This document shows positions 52,285 to 60,677 of a stretch of 64,000 nt of DNA, piece after piece. The notes under the pieces were generated by a model. The model saw only the letters and a list, made by a program, of their open reading frames with translations. It was not told the DNA's origin and did not search any database. A program made the translations under genes and the position numbers. Origin of the DNA: Glutamicibacter sp. JC586 (lineage in GTDB: Bacteria > Actinomycetota > Actinomycetes > Actinomycetales > Micrococcaceae). Position 1 is the first letter of the stretch, and the number at the start of each line of letters is the position of its first letter. Where the stretch lies: positions 1-64,000 of the forward strand of contig NZ_VHIN01000022.1 of NCBI RefSeq assembly GCF_009805585.1, in the 5' to 3' direction.

Positions 52285-53430
52285 ATGGGTCAACCGTTAG
52301 AGGGCATCAAGGTCATCGATCTCTCCCGCATTCTCGCCGGACCGCTGTGCACCATGACTCTGGCAGACTTCGGCGCTCAAGTGCTCAAAGTAGAAAGTCA
52401 TAGTGGAGATGAAACCCGTGGGTGGATGCCGCCGGTGACAGCCCAAGGCGTGAGCACTTACTACTGGTCGGTGAACCGCAATAAAGAAGCGGTCATTGCA
52501 GACTTCGCCAACGCACAACATCGGGAACGACTGCGCGAACTGATTCAAGATGCTGATGTCCTAGTGGAAAACTTTCGCCCCGGTGTCTTGGCCAAATTTG
52601 GTCTGGACTACGCCAGCCTAGAAAAACTGAACCCCAGGCTCATATATTGTTCAATCTCAGGATTTGGCGAGCATCAGGGCGCAAATTTCCCAGGCTTTGA
52701 CCTGCTCGTCCAAGCCGTCGGTGGGCTAATGAGCATTACCGGTGAACCCCAGGGAACTCCCAGCAAAGTAGGGGTGGCACTCGTTGACGTACTGGCGGCA
52801 CAAAACGCCGTAGCTGGAATACTGCTGGCCCTTCGAGAACGAGAAAACAGTTCACAAGGTCAACGAGTCAGCATCAACCTGCTCTCGTCAGTGCTTGCTG
52901 GCATGACCAACCAATCCAGCAGCACCCTAGCCACTGGAAAATCGCCAGCCCGCCTGGGCAATGCCCACCCAAGCATCGCACCCTACGAAACATTCAAAAC
53001 CAGTGACGGTGTCGTTGCCATCGCAGTAGGAAACGACCGCCAGTTTGTGGCCTTGTGTCAACAGCTGGGCCAACCTGCGCTCGCCGAAGATCCTCGATTC
53101 TCGACCAACACCGAACGAGTGGCACACCGTACAGAACTGAAAACCTTGATCGAGGCGGTAACTGCGACGCGCGATGCAGCTAGTTGGGCTGAACGGTTAA
53201 TGAAGGCCGCCGTGCCCGCAGGAAAGGTCAATTCCATTGCAGAAGCCATAAGTTTCGCTCAGGAATTAGGCCTTGACCCGGTGGCGATCATCGAAGATCC
53301 CACTACCGGGCTAAGAACGACACATATTGCTAGCCCCATCGGGTTATCTCGCACCGGTGCCCAATACCGCAGCGCGCCACCAGCCCACGGGCAGCACCAA
53401 AACCTTTTCGAAGATACGGCCCATGCCTAG
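52285..53430 (+). CDS. CaiB/BaiF family (class III) CoA-transferase
   Basis: Transfers CoA between an acyl-CoA donor and a carboxylic acid. Family blocks: GIKVIDLSRILAGPLCTMTLAD, DFGAQVLKVES, VNRNKEAVIADF, ADVLVENFRPGVLAKFGLDY with the catalytic Asp expected in GFDLLVQAVGGLMSITG. 381 aa; ATG. The glutaryl-CoA-dehydrogenase-like gene follows after 51 bases, so a dicarboxylate such as glutarate, with succinyl-CoA as donor, is a reasonable substrate guess. Controlled together with the GntR gene if the shared operator is real. Confidence 0.87.
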   Translation: MGQPLEGIKVIDLSRILAGPLCTMTLADFGAQVLKVESHSGDETRGWMPPVTAQGVSTYYWSVNRNKEAVIADFANAQHRERLRELIQDADVLVENFRPGVLAKFGLDYASLEKLNPRLIYCSISGFGEHQGANFPGFDLLVQAVGGLMSITGEPQGTPSKVGVALVDVLAAQNAVAGILLALRERENSSQGQRVSINLLSSVLAGMTNQSSSTLATGKSPARLGNAHPSIAPYETFKTSDGVVAIAVGNDRQFVALCQQLGQPALAEDPRFSTNTERVAHRTELKTLIEAVTATRDAASWAERLMKAAVPAGKVNSIAEAISFAQELGLDPVAIIEDPTTGLRTTHIASPIGLSRTGAQYRSAPPAHGQHQNLFEDTAHA

Positions 53431-53481
53431 ATCGCCCCAGTGCGAGCCCCCGAACGATAAAACAACCTCCAAGGAGCAAAA

Positions 53482-54660
53482 ATGAACAACGCCGACCACG
53501 TCCTTGACCCGGGCGATCTCATCAACTTTGATTCGCTGCTGAGCACGGAAGAACTGGCCCTGCGTCAGACCCTACGTAGCTTCGTCAAAGAACAAATCAA
53601 ACCAAACATTGCCCAGTGGTACAACGATGCCCATTTCCCGGCGGAGATCGTTCCGCAGATGGCGAAGCTGGGATTACTGGGCATGCATCTGCACGGTTAC
53701 GGCTGTGCTGGCCGCTCAGCCGTTGAATATGGAATCGCCGGTGCCGAGTTGGAAGCGGGCGACTCGGGGCTGCGTACATTTGTTTCGGTTCAGGGGTCGC
53801 TGGCGATGAGCGCCATTTACAAACATGGTTCGGCCGAGCAAAAACAAGAATGGTTGCCAAAGATGGCTGCCGGTGAAGCTATTGGCTGTTTTGGCCTGAC
53901 CGAACCGACCGCTGGCTCTGACCCCTCGAATATGCAGACCTTTGCTCGACGTGACGGTGATGACTGGGTGATCAACGGAGCCAAGCGATGGATCGGTCTA
54001 GCAAATATTGCGGACGTCGCGGTGATCTGGGCGCAGAGCGAAAAGGGGATCCGCGGCTTTGTGGTTCCGACCGACACCCCGGGCTTCACCGCAACCCCTA
54101 TAGAGCAAAAGCTTTCGATGCGCGCATCAATTCAATGCGATATCGATCTGAATAATGTCCGCTTGCCCGGCTCAGCAGTGCTACCTGAGGTCATCGGACT
54201 GAAGGGACCTTTCTCCTGTTTGAACGAAGCGCGTTACGGGATTCTTTGGGGATCAATGGGGGCTGCGCGTGATGCCTTTGAAGATGCCTTGGCGTACTCG
54301 CAGCAACGCTTGCAGTTTGATAAGCCGTTGGCTGGATACCAAATGACGCAGCAGAAGCTGGTCGACATGGCTTTGGAAATTAACAAGGGCTTCCTACTCG
54401 CTGTGCATATCGGACGGATGAAAGACGCAGGAAATCTAGATCTGCATATGATCTCCGTGGGCAAACTGAACAACTGCCGCGAAGCAATCAAGATCTGCCG
54501 TGAGGCCCGCACCATCCTTGGTGGCAACGGCATCACCTTGGATTACTCGCCACTTCGTCACGCCAACAATCTTGAATCGGTGCGCACCTATGAGGGGACC
54601 GATGAAGTGCACTCGTTGATTCTGGGTAATAAGCTCACCGGCATACCAGCGTTCCGCTAG
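53482..54660 (+). CDS. acyl-CoA dehydrogenase, glutaryl-CoA dehydrogenase-like
   Basis: FAD enzyme that oxidises an acyl-CoA at C2-C3; glutaryl-CoA dehydrogenase also decarboxylates to crotonyl-CoA. Family features: IGCFGLTEPTAGSDPSNMQT, the catalytic-base motif RTYEGTDEVHSLILG near the C-terminus, LGGNGIT, and the N-terminal GYGCAGRSAVEYGI substrate-pocket segment characteristic of the GCDH branch. 392 aa, normal. ATG after AAGGAG. Substrate is inferred from branch similarity and the adjacent CoA-transferase. gcdH would be the symbol if confirmed. Confidence 0.85.
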   Translation: MNNADHVLDPGDLINFDSLLSTEELALRQTLRSFVKEQIKPNIAQWYNDAHFPAEIVPQMAKLGLLGMHLHGYGCAGRSAVEYGIAGAELEAGDSGLRTFVSVQGSLAMSAIYKHGSAEQKQEWLPKMAAGEAIGCFGLTEPTAGSDPSNMQTFARRDGDDWVINGAKRWIGLANIADVAVIWAQSEKGIRGFVVPTDTPGFTATPIEQKLSMRASIQCDIDLNNVRLPGSAVLPEVIGLKGPFSCLNEARYGILWGSMGAARDAFEDALAYSQQRLQFDKPLAGYQMTQQKLVDMALEINKGFLLAVHIGRMKDAGNLDLHMISVGKLNNCREAIKICREARTILGGNGITLDYSPLRHANNLESVRTYEGTDEVHSLILGNKLTGIPAFR

Positions 54661-54823
54661 GCCAACTTCCACCGCGACCACTCATCCTGGTAGGGCAATG
54701 CTTTCGAGTTGGAACCCATAGTTTTAATGTTGATGGCCGTGGTGCAATAAACACGGAACTTGCTGCACGAAGATGTAAATTCGAAGTCACCACCTACGTG
54801 CATGACAAAGGGGAGAGTAATCA

Positions 54824-55681
54824 ATGACGATTGAACGTATTCTGGTCATCGGTGCCGGCACCATGGGCAGGCAAATTGCTATGAGCTGCGCATTGAGTGG
54901 TTATCACACCGTGCTTCAAGACATCTCTGAGCAAGCTCTAGTGGACGCCCGAACGGAACTTGAATCGTGGGTATCTTCCCGAATTTCCAAGGGCAAGCTG
55001 GAAAAGAGCGACGCGGAAGCTGCCTTGGCCCGGTTGAGTCAAAGCACCAACCTTGTACAGAGCGCAGGTACGGCGGACTTAGTAATCGAAGCCGCCGTGG
55101 AACGCCTGGACATCAAGGAACAAATCTTTGTGACGCTCGGGGAGCACACCCCAGCTCATGCAATTCTTGCAACCAATTCTTCAACGCTGCCCTCTTCGCG
55201 AGTCGCTCAGGCCAGCGGCCGACCAGAGCAGGTGTGCAACATGCACTTCTTCAACCCAGCCTTGGTGATGAAGTGCGTTGAAGTGGTCCGCAACGAGCAA
55301 ACGAGCGACACAACCGTCGAGGCAGTCACCGAAGTTGCGACGGCATTGGGCAAGCAACCGGTGCTGGTCAACAAGGAGATCCCAGGGTTCATCGCAAATC
55401 GCATGATGGGTGCTATAAACGCTGAAGCGTTGAACCTCGCGGAGCAGGGGATCGCCAGCATCAAAGACATCGATACCACTGCGAAGACCGCGCTAGGACA
55501 TCCGATGGGTCCTTTTGAACTCATGGATATGGTGGGTTTGGATGTCATTGATTTCATTGCTCAGGCCACATATGCCGAAACAGGCGATGAGGCAGACAAA
55601 CCCCATCCGCTCATTTCCCAGAAAGTTCAAGCCGGATTATTGGGTCGCAAGAGTGGCGAAGGTTTCTACCCTTATTCCTAG
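54824..55681 (+). CDS. 3-hydroxybutyryl-CoA dehydrogenase family
   Basis: NAD(P)-dependent oxidation of 3-hydroxyacyl-CoA to 3-oxoacyl-CoA. The Rossmann motif VIGAGTMGRQIAMSCALSGY, the catalytic His-Glu pair (His in CNMHFFNPA, Glu in KCVEVV), and the C-terminal GHPMGPFELMDMVGLDV and GRKSGEGFY blocks are intact. 285 aa, single-function Hbd/FadB2 form; ATG after GGGGAGAG. It lies 163 bases after the dehydrogenase and may have its own promoter, but it completes most of a crotonyl-CoA to acetoacetyl-CoA route; the needed enoyl-CoA hydratase is not in this window. Confidence 0.9.
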   Translation: MTIERILVIGAGTMGRQIAMSCALSGYHTVLQDISEQALVDARTELESWVSSRISKGKLEKSDAEAALARLSQSTNLVQSAGTADLVIEAAVERLDIKEQIFVTLGEHTPAHAILATNSSTLPSSRVAQASGRPEQVCNMHFFNPALVMKCVEVVRNEQTSDTTVEAVTEVATALGKQPVLVNKEIPGFIANRMMGAINAEALNLAEQGIASIKDIDTTAKTALGHPMGPFELMDMVGLDVIDFIAQATYAETGDEADKPHPLISQKVQAGLLGRKSGEGFYPYS

Positions 55682-55777
55682 TTGAATGACAACTCACGAA
55701 TGAATGGTGCCATGAATTACGCTCATTGAGCGATCGTCCTTTTCCTAGCCCGGCAGGTGGCATGAAAGACTGTGAAC

Positions 55778-56851
55778 ATGAGTCACATTTCGACTGATCA
55801 GCGAACTCGTCACGTAGCTTCACGCATGGAAGACAAATTCCATGGCTGGCGTGCCAATCGGGCGCAGGCAAAGGGCCATGTGGCGGTGATTCTTCCTTAC
55901 ACGGGCTATGGTTCAACGGGTCCTGAAGGTGGATGGATCCGTGTTCTTGCGCGTGTGGTTTTGGCCGGTCCGGGTGCCTTCGAATTTGGGCAGCAACAGG
56001 CTCAAGTGATCGCTGACGGGATCCGTGGATTCCGCAATTTCATCTCTCCGATTCTTCCCTTTGCGAAGGTCAGTATCGATGTAGGTGAGCAACGCTTTGT
56101 AGTCCAAGCGGACCGTGGCGGCGTTGTTGACGTCAAACTCGCAGTTGACCTGCCTGCTGGCTGGCAGGAAGTCCACCTTCATGCCCATGGTGGTGATCAG
56201 GCGACCGCACGAATTATGGTCATTGATCAGTCCCAGAAATTCGGTGTCATCAGCGACGTGGACGACACTGTAGTTGTGACCGCGCTGCCCCGGCCCTTGC
56301 TAGCGGCATGGAACTCGTTCGTATTATCCGAGCACGCACGAGTAGCTACTCCGGGTATGGCAGTGATGCTCCAGAAGGTTCGACAGTACCACCCCCGGGG
56401 ACCGATGATCTACCTGTCCACGGGTGCTTGGAATGTTACTCAAACCCTGCAACGATTCATGTCCCGTAATCTCTATCCCGAGGGGCCACTGTTGCTCACC
56501 GACTGGGGGCCCACCGAACGTTCTTGGTTCCGTAGCGGTATGCAGCACAAAGTAGACCAGCTACGCAGACTAGCTCAAGAATTTCCGCAAATCTCCTGGA
56601 TTCTGGTGGGAGACGATGGCCAGCATGATCCTGCGATTTATGCCGAATTTGCCCGCCGTTATCCGGAGTTAGTCAGAGCGATCGTGATTCGTCAGCTAAC
56701 ACCGTCGGAGGCTGTGCTCGCAGGTGGTCGTTCCAATGAGTTGCGCCGCACCACGCCAGGGGTTCACTGGATCTACGAGCCTGACGGTGCAAGAATCCTT
56801 GATCAATTGGTAAAGCTTGGACTCGTTAATGACGACGCCAAGTACATGTAG
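55778..56851 (+). CDS. App1-family phosphatase domain protein (DUF2183)
   Basis: Putative phosphatidate phosphatase-like protein of the HAD fold. The catalytic DxDx(T/V) motif lies in FGVISDVDDTVVVTALPRPL (around residue 155); later come MIYLSTGAWN and ILVGDDGQHDPAIYAEFARR. The N-terminal half is a beta-rich domain specific to bacterial App1-like proteins. 357 aa from the ATG; an in-frame GTG two codons upstream is also possible. Likely cytoplasmic, as no signal peptide is seen. Substrate untested. The thioesterase gene follows after 15 bases. Confidence 0.83.
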   Translation: MSHISTDQRTRHVASRMEDKFHGWRANRAQAKGHVAVILPYTGYGSTGPEGGWIRVLARVVLAGPGAFEFGQQQAQVIADGIRGFRNFISPILPFAKVSIDVGEQRFVVQADRGGVVDVKLAVDLPAGWQEVHLHAHGGDQATARIMVIDQSQKFGVISDVDDTVVVTALPRPLLAAWNSFVLSEHARVATPGMAVMLQKVRQYHPRGPMIYLSTGAWNVTQTLQRFMSRNLYPEGPLLLTDWGPTERSWFRSGMQHKVDQLRRLAQEFPQISWILVGDDGQHDPAIYAEFARRYPELVRAIVIRQLTPSEAVLAGGRSNELRRTTPGVHWIYEPDGARILDQLVKLGLVNDDAKYM

Positions 56852-56866
56852 AAAGCAGTTTGAATA

Positions 56867-57334
56867 GTGGCTGAGTCGGTGCTTCGTGTGCAAGTCCCCA
56901 TGCGGTGGGGAGATATGGATGCCTACGGGCATGTTAATAACGTCAATCTGATCAGGTTGATGGAAGAAGCGCGTATTGCAGGCTTTGGTGTCCCCGGAGG
57001 TACCGGCGCCCCAGGGATGGAACCGAAAGCGGAAATCTTTTCGGCAGTTCCTGCCGGGATCCAGATCTTGGTAGTGGAACACCGGGTACGTTATTCCAAA
57101 CCTTTGGAGTACCGGAACGTCCCGGTCAACGTTGATCTATGGGTTGCGAACATCAAGCCGGCAAGCTTTGAGATCTGTTACGAATTTCGTGATCCAGTAC
57201 AGGACTACCTATGCGTCAAAGCCGCAACCACGCTGGCCTACTTTGATCCGCGTACTTCACGAGTTCAACGACTGAGCGCTGAAGAACGCCAGGGGCTGAG
57301 TGCCTTCGAAGGCGCCTCAACTTTTCCGAAATAA
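56867..57334 (+). CDS. hotdog-fold acyl-CoA thioesterase (4HBT)
   Basis: Hydrolyses acyl-CoA thioesters. The catalytic region VPMRWGDMDAYGHVNNVNLI carries the Asp of the 4-hydroxybenzoyl-CoA thioesterase family, followed by the LMEEARIAGFG helix and VVEHRVRYSKPLEY. 155 aa, single domain; GTG start. Cotranscribed with the App1-like gene judging from the 15-base gap. The substrate chain length is unknown. Confidence 0.87.
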   Translation: MAESVLRVQVPMRWGDMDAYGHVNNVNLIRLMEEARIAGFGVPGGTGAPGMEPKAEIFSAVPAGIQILVVEHRVRYSKPLEYRNVPVNVDLWVANIKPASFEICYEFRDPVQDYLCVKAATTLAYFDPRTSRVQRLSAEERQGLSAFEGASTFPK

Positions 57335-57397
57335 ACTCTTACGCTGCCGTCAATTAGGATTGAGTTATCTTTTCTTATTCAGACAGGGAGTGATGAC

Positions 57398-58252
57398 ATG
57401 ACTCAGCCAGCTGGCGGTCGCATACAAAACGAATCGCGGACTTCGCGGCCTCAAGTGGTCTTGCAGGTGCTCAAGCGTGAACAGATCGCACCACATTTGA
57501 TACGACTAACTCTCGGGGGTCCTGGATTCGCAAACTTTGTCGACAAAGAGGTGACGGATCGCTACGTCAAATTCTTGTTTGCCAAGCCAGAGCTGGACTT
57601 ACCGTTGCCATACGACATGGATGAATTACGCACCAGGTTGGCACCAGAAGACATGCCTGTCCGTCGTACCTATACCGTGCGTAGCAGTGATCATGAGGCC
57701 AGAACCATCGAAGTGGATTTTGTGGTTCACGGCGACGAGGGGTTGGCAGGAAAATGGGCCCGCGACACGCAGATCGGCTCTTCGATCTGCTTTGCCGGAC
57801 CAGCTGGTCAGTTTTTGCCACGCGAGGAATTTGATTTCCACTTCTTTGCCGGTGATGAAACGGCGATTCCTGCCATTAGCCGGGCAATTGAAACCATGGC
57901 TGATGACATGAAAGGCGTAGTCATCATCGAGGTTGCTGACGCTGCCGATGAACTGGAATTAGTGCATCCGGAAGGCGTTGAAGTTCGCTGGGTGCATCGC
58001 AACGCTCCCTTCACGCCATCGAATACTGTCTTGGAGAACGCAGTTCGTGAGTATCCGTGGCCCGGTGGTCGTGTGCAGGTATTTGCTCACGGCGAGCGAG
58101 AAGTCATGAAGAAATTGCGTCACTTCTTTTACGACGAACACGGGGTTGATCGCCGGGACATGTCATTGTCCGCATACTGGGCCTACGGTCGCGAGGAAGA
58201 CGCGTTCCAAGCCGAGAAGCGTACCGACGTGGGCAAGATTTTCGCCGACTAG
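57398..58252 (+). CDS. siderophore-interacting protein (ferric-siderophore reductase)
   Basis: NAD(P)H:flavin-dependent reductase that frees iron from ferric siderophores in the cytoplasm (SIP/ViuB family). FAD-binding barrel with the RRTYTVR motif (residues ~88-94) and EVDFVVHGDEGLAGKWA; central HFFAGDETAIPAISRAI; C-terminal AYWAYGREED NAD-binding/flavin-contact motif. 284 aa; ATG after CAGGGAG. A weak iron-box-like sequence (11 of 19) precedes it and a better one (15 of 19) follows its stop, ahead of a candidate non-coding RNA. Expected to be induced by iron shortage via the DtxR-type regulator. Confidence 0.92.
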   Translation: MTQPAGGRIQNESRTSRPQVVLQVLKREQIAPHLIRLTLGGPGFANFVDKEVTDRYVKFLFAKPELDLPLPYDMDELRTRLAPEDMPVRRTYTVRSSDHEARTIEVDFVVHGDEGLAGKWARDTQIGSSICFAGPAGQFLPREEFDFHFFAGDETAIPAISRAIETMADDMKGVVIIEVADAADELELVHPEGVEVRWVHRNAPFTPSNTVLENAVREYPWPGGRVQVFAHGEREVMKKLRHFFYDEHGVDRRDMSLSAYWAYGREEDAFQAEKRTDVGKIFAD

Positions 58253-58320
58253 TAATGCAGACGAAGCTTTGGATCCCTAGTCATGTGGCCTCTACGGAGA
58301 CGCTCAGAAAGTAGCAACGC

Positions 58321-58363
58321 CTAAGTTAGACTCACCTAAGAAAAATATTAAGATATTAGGTGA
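58321..58363. promoter_or_regulatory. DtxR/IdeR box-like site and extended inverted repeat
   Basis: CTAAGTTAGACTCACCTAA (58321-58339) matches the 19-bp DtxR/IdeR consensus TTAGGTTAGGCTAACCTAA at 15 positions. Its right half TCACCTAA (58332-58339) is repeated in reverse as TTAGGTGA at 58356-58363 across an A/T-rich gap. The second half-site lies just before the -35 of the ncRNA promoter. An alternative reading is a weak hairpin ending the siderophore-reductase message; no T-run follows. Confidence 0.5.
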
Positions 58364-58370
58364 CTAGGTA

Positions 58371-58401
58371 TTGACGTTATTAGGGTAAATTGGGTTATGC
58401 T
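58371..58401 (+). promoter_or_regulatory. housekeeping-type promoter of the candidate ncRNA
   Basis: TTGACG (58371-58376), 19 bases, TATGCT (58396-58401), or TTATGC one base earlier with 18-base spacing. Transcription would begin near 58408 in TACAGAG. No gene on the plus strand follows. Confidence 0.6.
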
Positions 58402-58407
58402 TAGTAC

Positions 58408-58614
58408 AGAGCTTCTCCCGTGTGTGGTCGGGAGAAGCGACAAACTTGACCGAGTCCTCTCGGCTAGTTCGCTAAGGATTGAGGTTGCTCGCCTCAACCT
58501 GGCTGTCGGCTTGGCCGGCTTGAAATAGGGGAATGGATCCGGTGGCCTGCTCAGCTATCCGGATCGCGAAAAGGAATCTACCAGGATTGCACAGCCTGGT
58601 AGATTCCTTTTTCG
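58408..58614 (+). ncRNA. candidate structured non-coding RNA, possibly iron-linked
   Basis: About 205 nt between the predicted start and a strong terminator. Predicted hairpins in order: GCTTCTCCCG/CGGGAGAAGC (58411-58438), CCGAG/CTCGG, AGGTTG/CAACCT (alternatively TTGAGG/CCTCAA), GATCCGG/CCGGATC, then the terminator. GACA/TGTC flanks could close the middle into a multibranch. I do not recognise 6S, SRP, tmRNA, RNase P, 6C or a riboswitch in it. It does not precede a same-strand gene, and the only open frame runs through the terminator, so it is likely a trans-acting RNA. Iron control is inferred from the adjacent DtxR-like box and siderophore reductase gene. Confidence 0.55.
58569..58611. 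terminator. shared terminator of the ncRNA and tag-alkA
   Basis: A 17-bp perfect stem, AAAAGGAATCTACCAGG with its complement, around ATTGCACAG, with T-runs in both readings. It ends four bases before the alkA stop on the other strand. Confidence 0.92.
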
Positions 58615-59463
58615 TTAAACCTGCCCTCGAGCGTCGTAGTCCCATAGAAGAAGTGTTGCTAGATAGCGTGCTGGGGTGGGCAGTCGATCGATGTCCTGTT
58701 GGCGTACGTCAGCGTTTATTATTGCACGGCGTATCACCAAGTCGGATGTTAGAAAGACGTCCGGCATCCGTAGCCCACGCAAGGCCATGTAATCTTTGGT
58801 CCACGGTCCTACGCCGCGCAATGCCAATAGCTGGGCGAGAAACTGTTGGTCCTGGCCGGCCAGCTGTCTGCCGAAGTTTTGATACCAACTGGCAACTGTA
58901 TGTAAAGTCGTTGCCCGCGCTAGAGGGCATCGGATAATTGCTTGAAGTTGCAACGGGTCCAGCGACGCGGTGACTTGCGCGGTGGGGAACGTTCGAAGTC
59001 CGCAAGGGTGTAGTTCGCCCAATTTTTCCACGTATCGGCCGGCAAGCGTGCGAGCTGCTGCGAGGGAAACTTGTTGCCCGATGATGGTCGTTGCTAACGC
59101 CTCAAATATCGTGGGGTAGCTGATCAATCTCAAGTTGTTCGAGGCTCGCGCCAACCGCGCAAGCGTAGGTTGTTCGTGAACGGACGCGTAGGCGCACGAC
59201 GTATCTTGGGACAGGCCAAGCCAGCGATCGATGGTAGTGCGCAGCTTGGGAACGAGGTCGTTCGGTGCATCATGCTCGATAGATACTCCGATTGTTTGCA
59301 GAGTAAGGCGCACTTCTACCAAGTGATCATCCAAGCGCAGGACCCGGTGTACTTGCGCTGTGGATTCATCAATCCGTTCCTGCGACGGCAAGGAATGAAG
59401 CTTCAGCACCCTGAGGGTGTGCTCCACATCCAATGTGCCTGTAGATGCCAGATGAAGTGTCAT
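58615..59463 (-). CDS. alkA: DNA-3-methyladenine glycosylase II (AlkA-like)
   Basis: Base-excision repair enzyme for alkylated purines. Helix-hairpin-helix glycosylase domain with FEALATTIIGQQVSLAAARTL, the HhH hairpin ALRGVGPWTKDYMALRGL, and the catalytic Asp in VFLTSDLVIRRA. The N-terminal ~95 residues form the TATA-box-like fold seen in E. coli AlkA. There is no Ada or regulatory domain. 282 aa, ATG two bases after the tag stop, so it is the second gene of a tag-alkA operon. Its own terminator is the one shared with the ncRNA. Confidence 0.9.
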   Translation of the reverse strand: MTLHLASTGTLDVEHTLRVLKLHSLPSQERIDESTAQVHRVLRLDDHLVEVRLTLQTIGVSIEHDAPNDLVPKLRTTIDRWLGLSQDTSCAYASVHEQPTLARLARASNNLRLISYPTIFEALATTIIGQQVSLAAARTLAGRYVEKLGELHPCGLRTFPTAQVTASLDPLQLQAIIRCPLARATTLHTVASWYQNFGRQLAGQDQQFLAQLLALRGVGPWTKDYMALRGLRMPDVFLTSDLVIRRAIINADVRQQDIDRLPTPARYLATLLLWDYDARGQV

Positions 59464-59465
59464 GA

Positions 59466-60062
59466 CTATGCGGACCAGATGCCTGAAGTATTCCGCCGGT
59501 GAGAACCGACCAGGTGCGTATCAACCATTCCAATTGCTTCCATGAGTGCGAACATCGTTGTTGGGCCAACAAATCTGAAGCCACGCTTTTTCAGAGCCTT
59601 TGCCAATTCTTTTGACTCAGGACTTTGCGTGGGGATCTGATCAAAGGACCGTGGTCTCGGAGTTACTTCGGGTTTATGAGACCAAACAAAGTCTGCCAGC
59701 CCTCCCTCTTCACGCATCATCAAAGTTGCCTCTGCGTTGGCGATCGTTGCGCGGATCTTGAGCTTGTTGCGGACGATTCCCGTGTTTTCCATGAGGCTGT
59801 TGAAATCATCTTCGGTGAACAATGCGACTTTTTCCGGGTCGAAGTTCTCGAAGGCTTCCCGGAAGGCTTCTCTCTTGGAGAGAATGATGGCCCAAGATAG
59901 GCCGGACTGAAAGCATTCGAGGCTTAGTCGTTCGAAGATCCCAGACTCGGAGACGACAGGCATGCCCCATTCGGTGTCGTAGTAGTTGCGCAGCATGTCG
60001 TTGGACGCCGCCCAATGCGGGCGGGCAAGGCCATCTTCGCCGATAACAAGGTCTTCAGTCAT
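59466..60062 (-). CDS. tag: DNA-3-methyladenine glycosylase I
   Basis: Removes 3-methyladenine constitutively. Tag-family features: YYDTEWGMPV near the start, LFERLSLECFQSGLSWAIIL-like block (here IFERLSLECFQSGLSWAIIL), KREAFREAF, the NTGIVRNKLKI helix, and KKRGFRFVGPTTMFALMEAIG. The C-terminal zinc-type ligands are reduced (VDTHLVGSHRR). 198 aa; ATG. Upstream partner of alkA. Confidence 0.93.
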   Translation of the reverse strand: MTEDLVIGEDGLARPHWAASNDMLRNYYDTEWGMPVVSESGIFERLSLECFQSGLSWAIILSKREAFREAFENFDPEKVALFTEDDFNSLMENTGIVRNKLKIRATIANAEATLMMREEGGLADFVWSHKPEVTPRPRSFDQIPTQSPESKELAKALKKRGFRFVGPTTMFALMEAIGMVDTHLVGSHRRNTSGIWSA

Positions 60063-60267
60063 GAACCAATCTTTGCATTGCGTGAGGTCAAAGGCGTGTA
60101 GTGAAGAAATGCTTCACGTTTTAGTTACTCTCGGAAACCTGATGAAGTCTACGCGATCACCGCTGGGCGGCTGTGTTGATCACCGTCGTTCTCAGGGCCT
60201 TTTGAGCTTGTTGAGCAAAAACTCGAATAGGACCTCGGCGAATGTGACGTGATGTTCAGTGCGCGGG

Positions 60268-60315
60268 TTCAATAACTGTCCGAACTCATCTATCATCGTT
60301 ATATGGCGATAATAG
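60268..60315 (+). promoter_or_regulatory. promoter and operator of the arsR-type/CDF operon
   Basis: TTCAAT (60268-60273), 17 bases, TATCAT (60291-60296); the predicted start coincides with the A of ATG 60303, so the message is probably leaderless. The near-perfect palindrome CTATCATCG-N8-CGATAATAG (60290-60315, one mismatch) covers the -10, start site and first codons, as expected for an ArsR/SmtB operator. Confidence 0.6.
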
Positions 60316-60677
60316 AGTCAGTGAGCGATGCAATAGTGAGTCGTGATGAAAAGACGGCTGAGGCCGCACTATTTCATGCCCTCGCGGATCCAACCAGGTT
60401 GCTGATTCTCGAGCATTTGAAGACTGGCGAGCATAAGGTTAGGGAACTGACTGATCACCTCGGACTTGCGCAAAGCACCGTGAGTGCACACTTGGCCTGC
60501 CTGCGTGATACGGATCTGGTTAAGGTCAGAACCCAGGGGAGGGCGAGTATCTACTCGCTTGGTGATCCAACGCAGTTAGATCAGTTGTTGCTCGTGGCAC
60601 GGCAACTGATCCCCAAGCAGACTGCGCATCATTGGCAAGAAGCGCACGTGGGCAACGAGAAACTGGGGCAGTCATGA
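60303..60677 (+). CDS. ArsR/SmtB-family metalloregulator
   Basis: Winged-helix repressor that releases DNA when it binds metal. HTH core: FHALADPTRLLILEHLKTGE, VRELTDHLGLAQSTVSAHLA, then DTDLVKVRTQGRASIYSL. There is no ELCVCDL arsenic/cadmium motif. The His-rich C-terminus (KQTAHHWQEAH) offers an alpha-5-type zinc/cobalt site. 124 aa; ATG with no ribosome-binding site, consistent with a leaderless start. Its stop overlaps the start of the CDF exporter (ATGA). Confidence 0.88.
   Translation: MAIIESVSDAIVSRDEKTAEAALFHALADPTRLLILEHLKTGEHKVRELTDHLGLAQSTVSAHLACLRDTDLVKVRTQGRASIYSLGDPTQLDQLLLVARQLIPKQTAHHWQEAHVGNEKLGQS

Noticed and set aside
57340-57380. Iron box immediately before the siderophore-reductase gene
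   Set aside because: TTAGGATTGAGTTATCTTT matches the DtxR consensus at only 11 of 19 positions; too weak to annotate, though possibly functional.
58533-58937. Open frame beginning ATGGATCCG with AGGGGA just before it, inside the candidate ncRNA
   Set aside because: The purine stretch is too close to the ATG, and the frame passes through the 17-bp terminator and then lies antisense to alkA.
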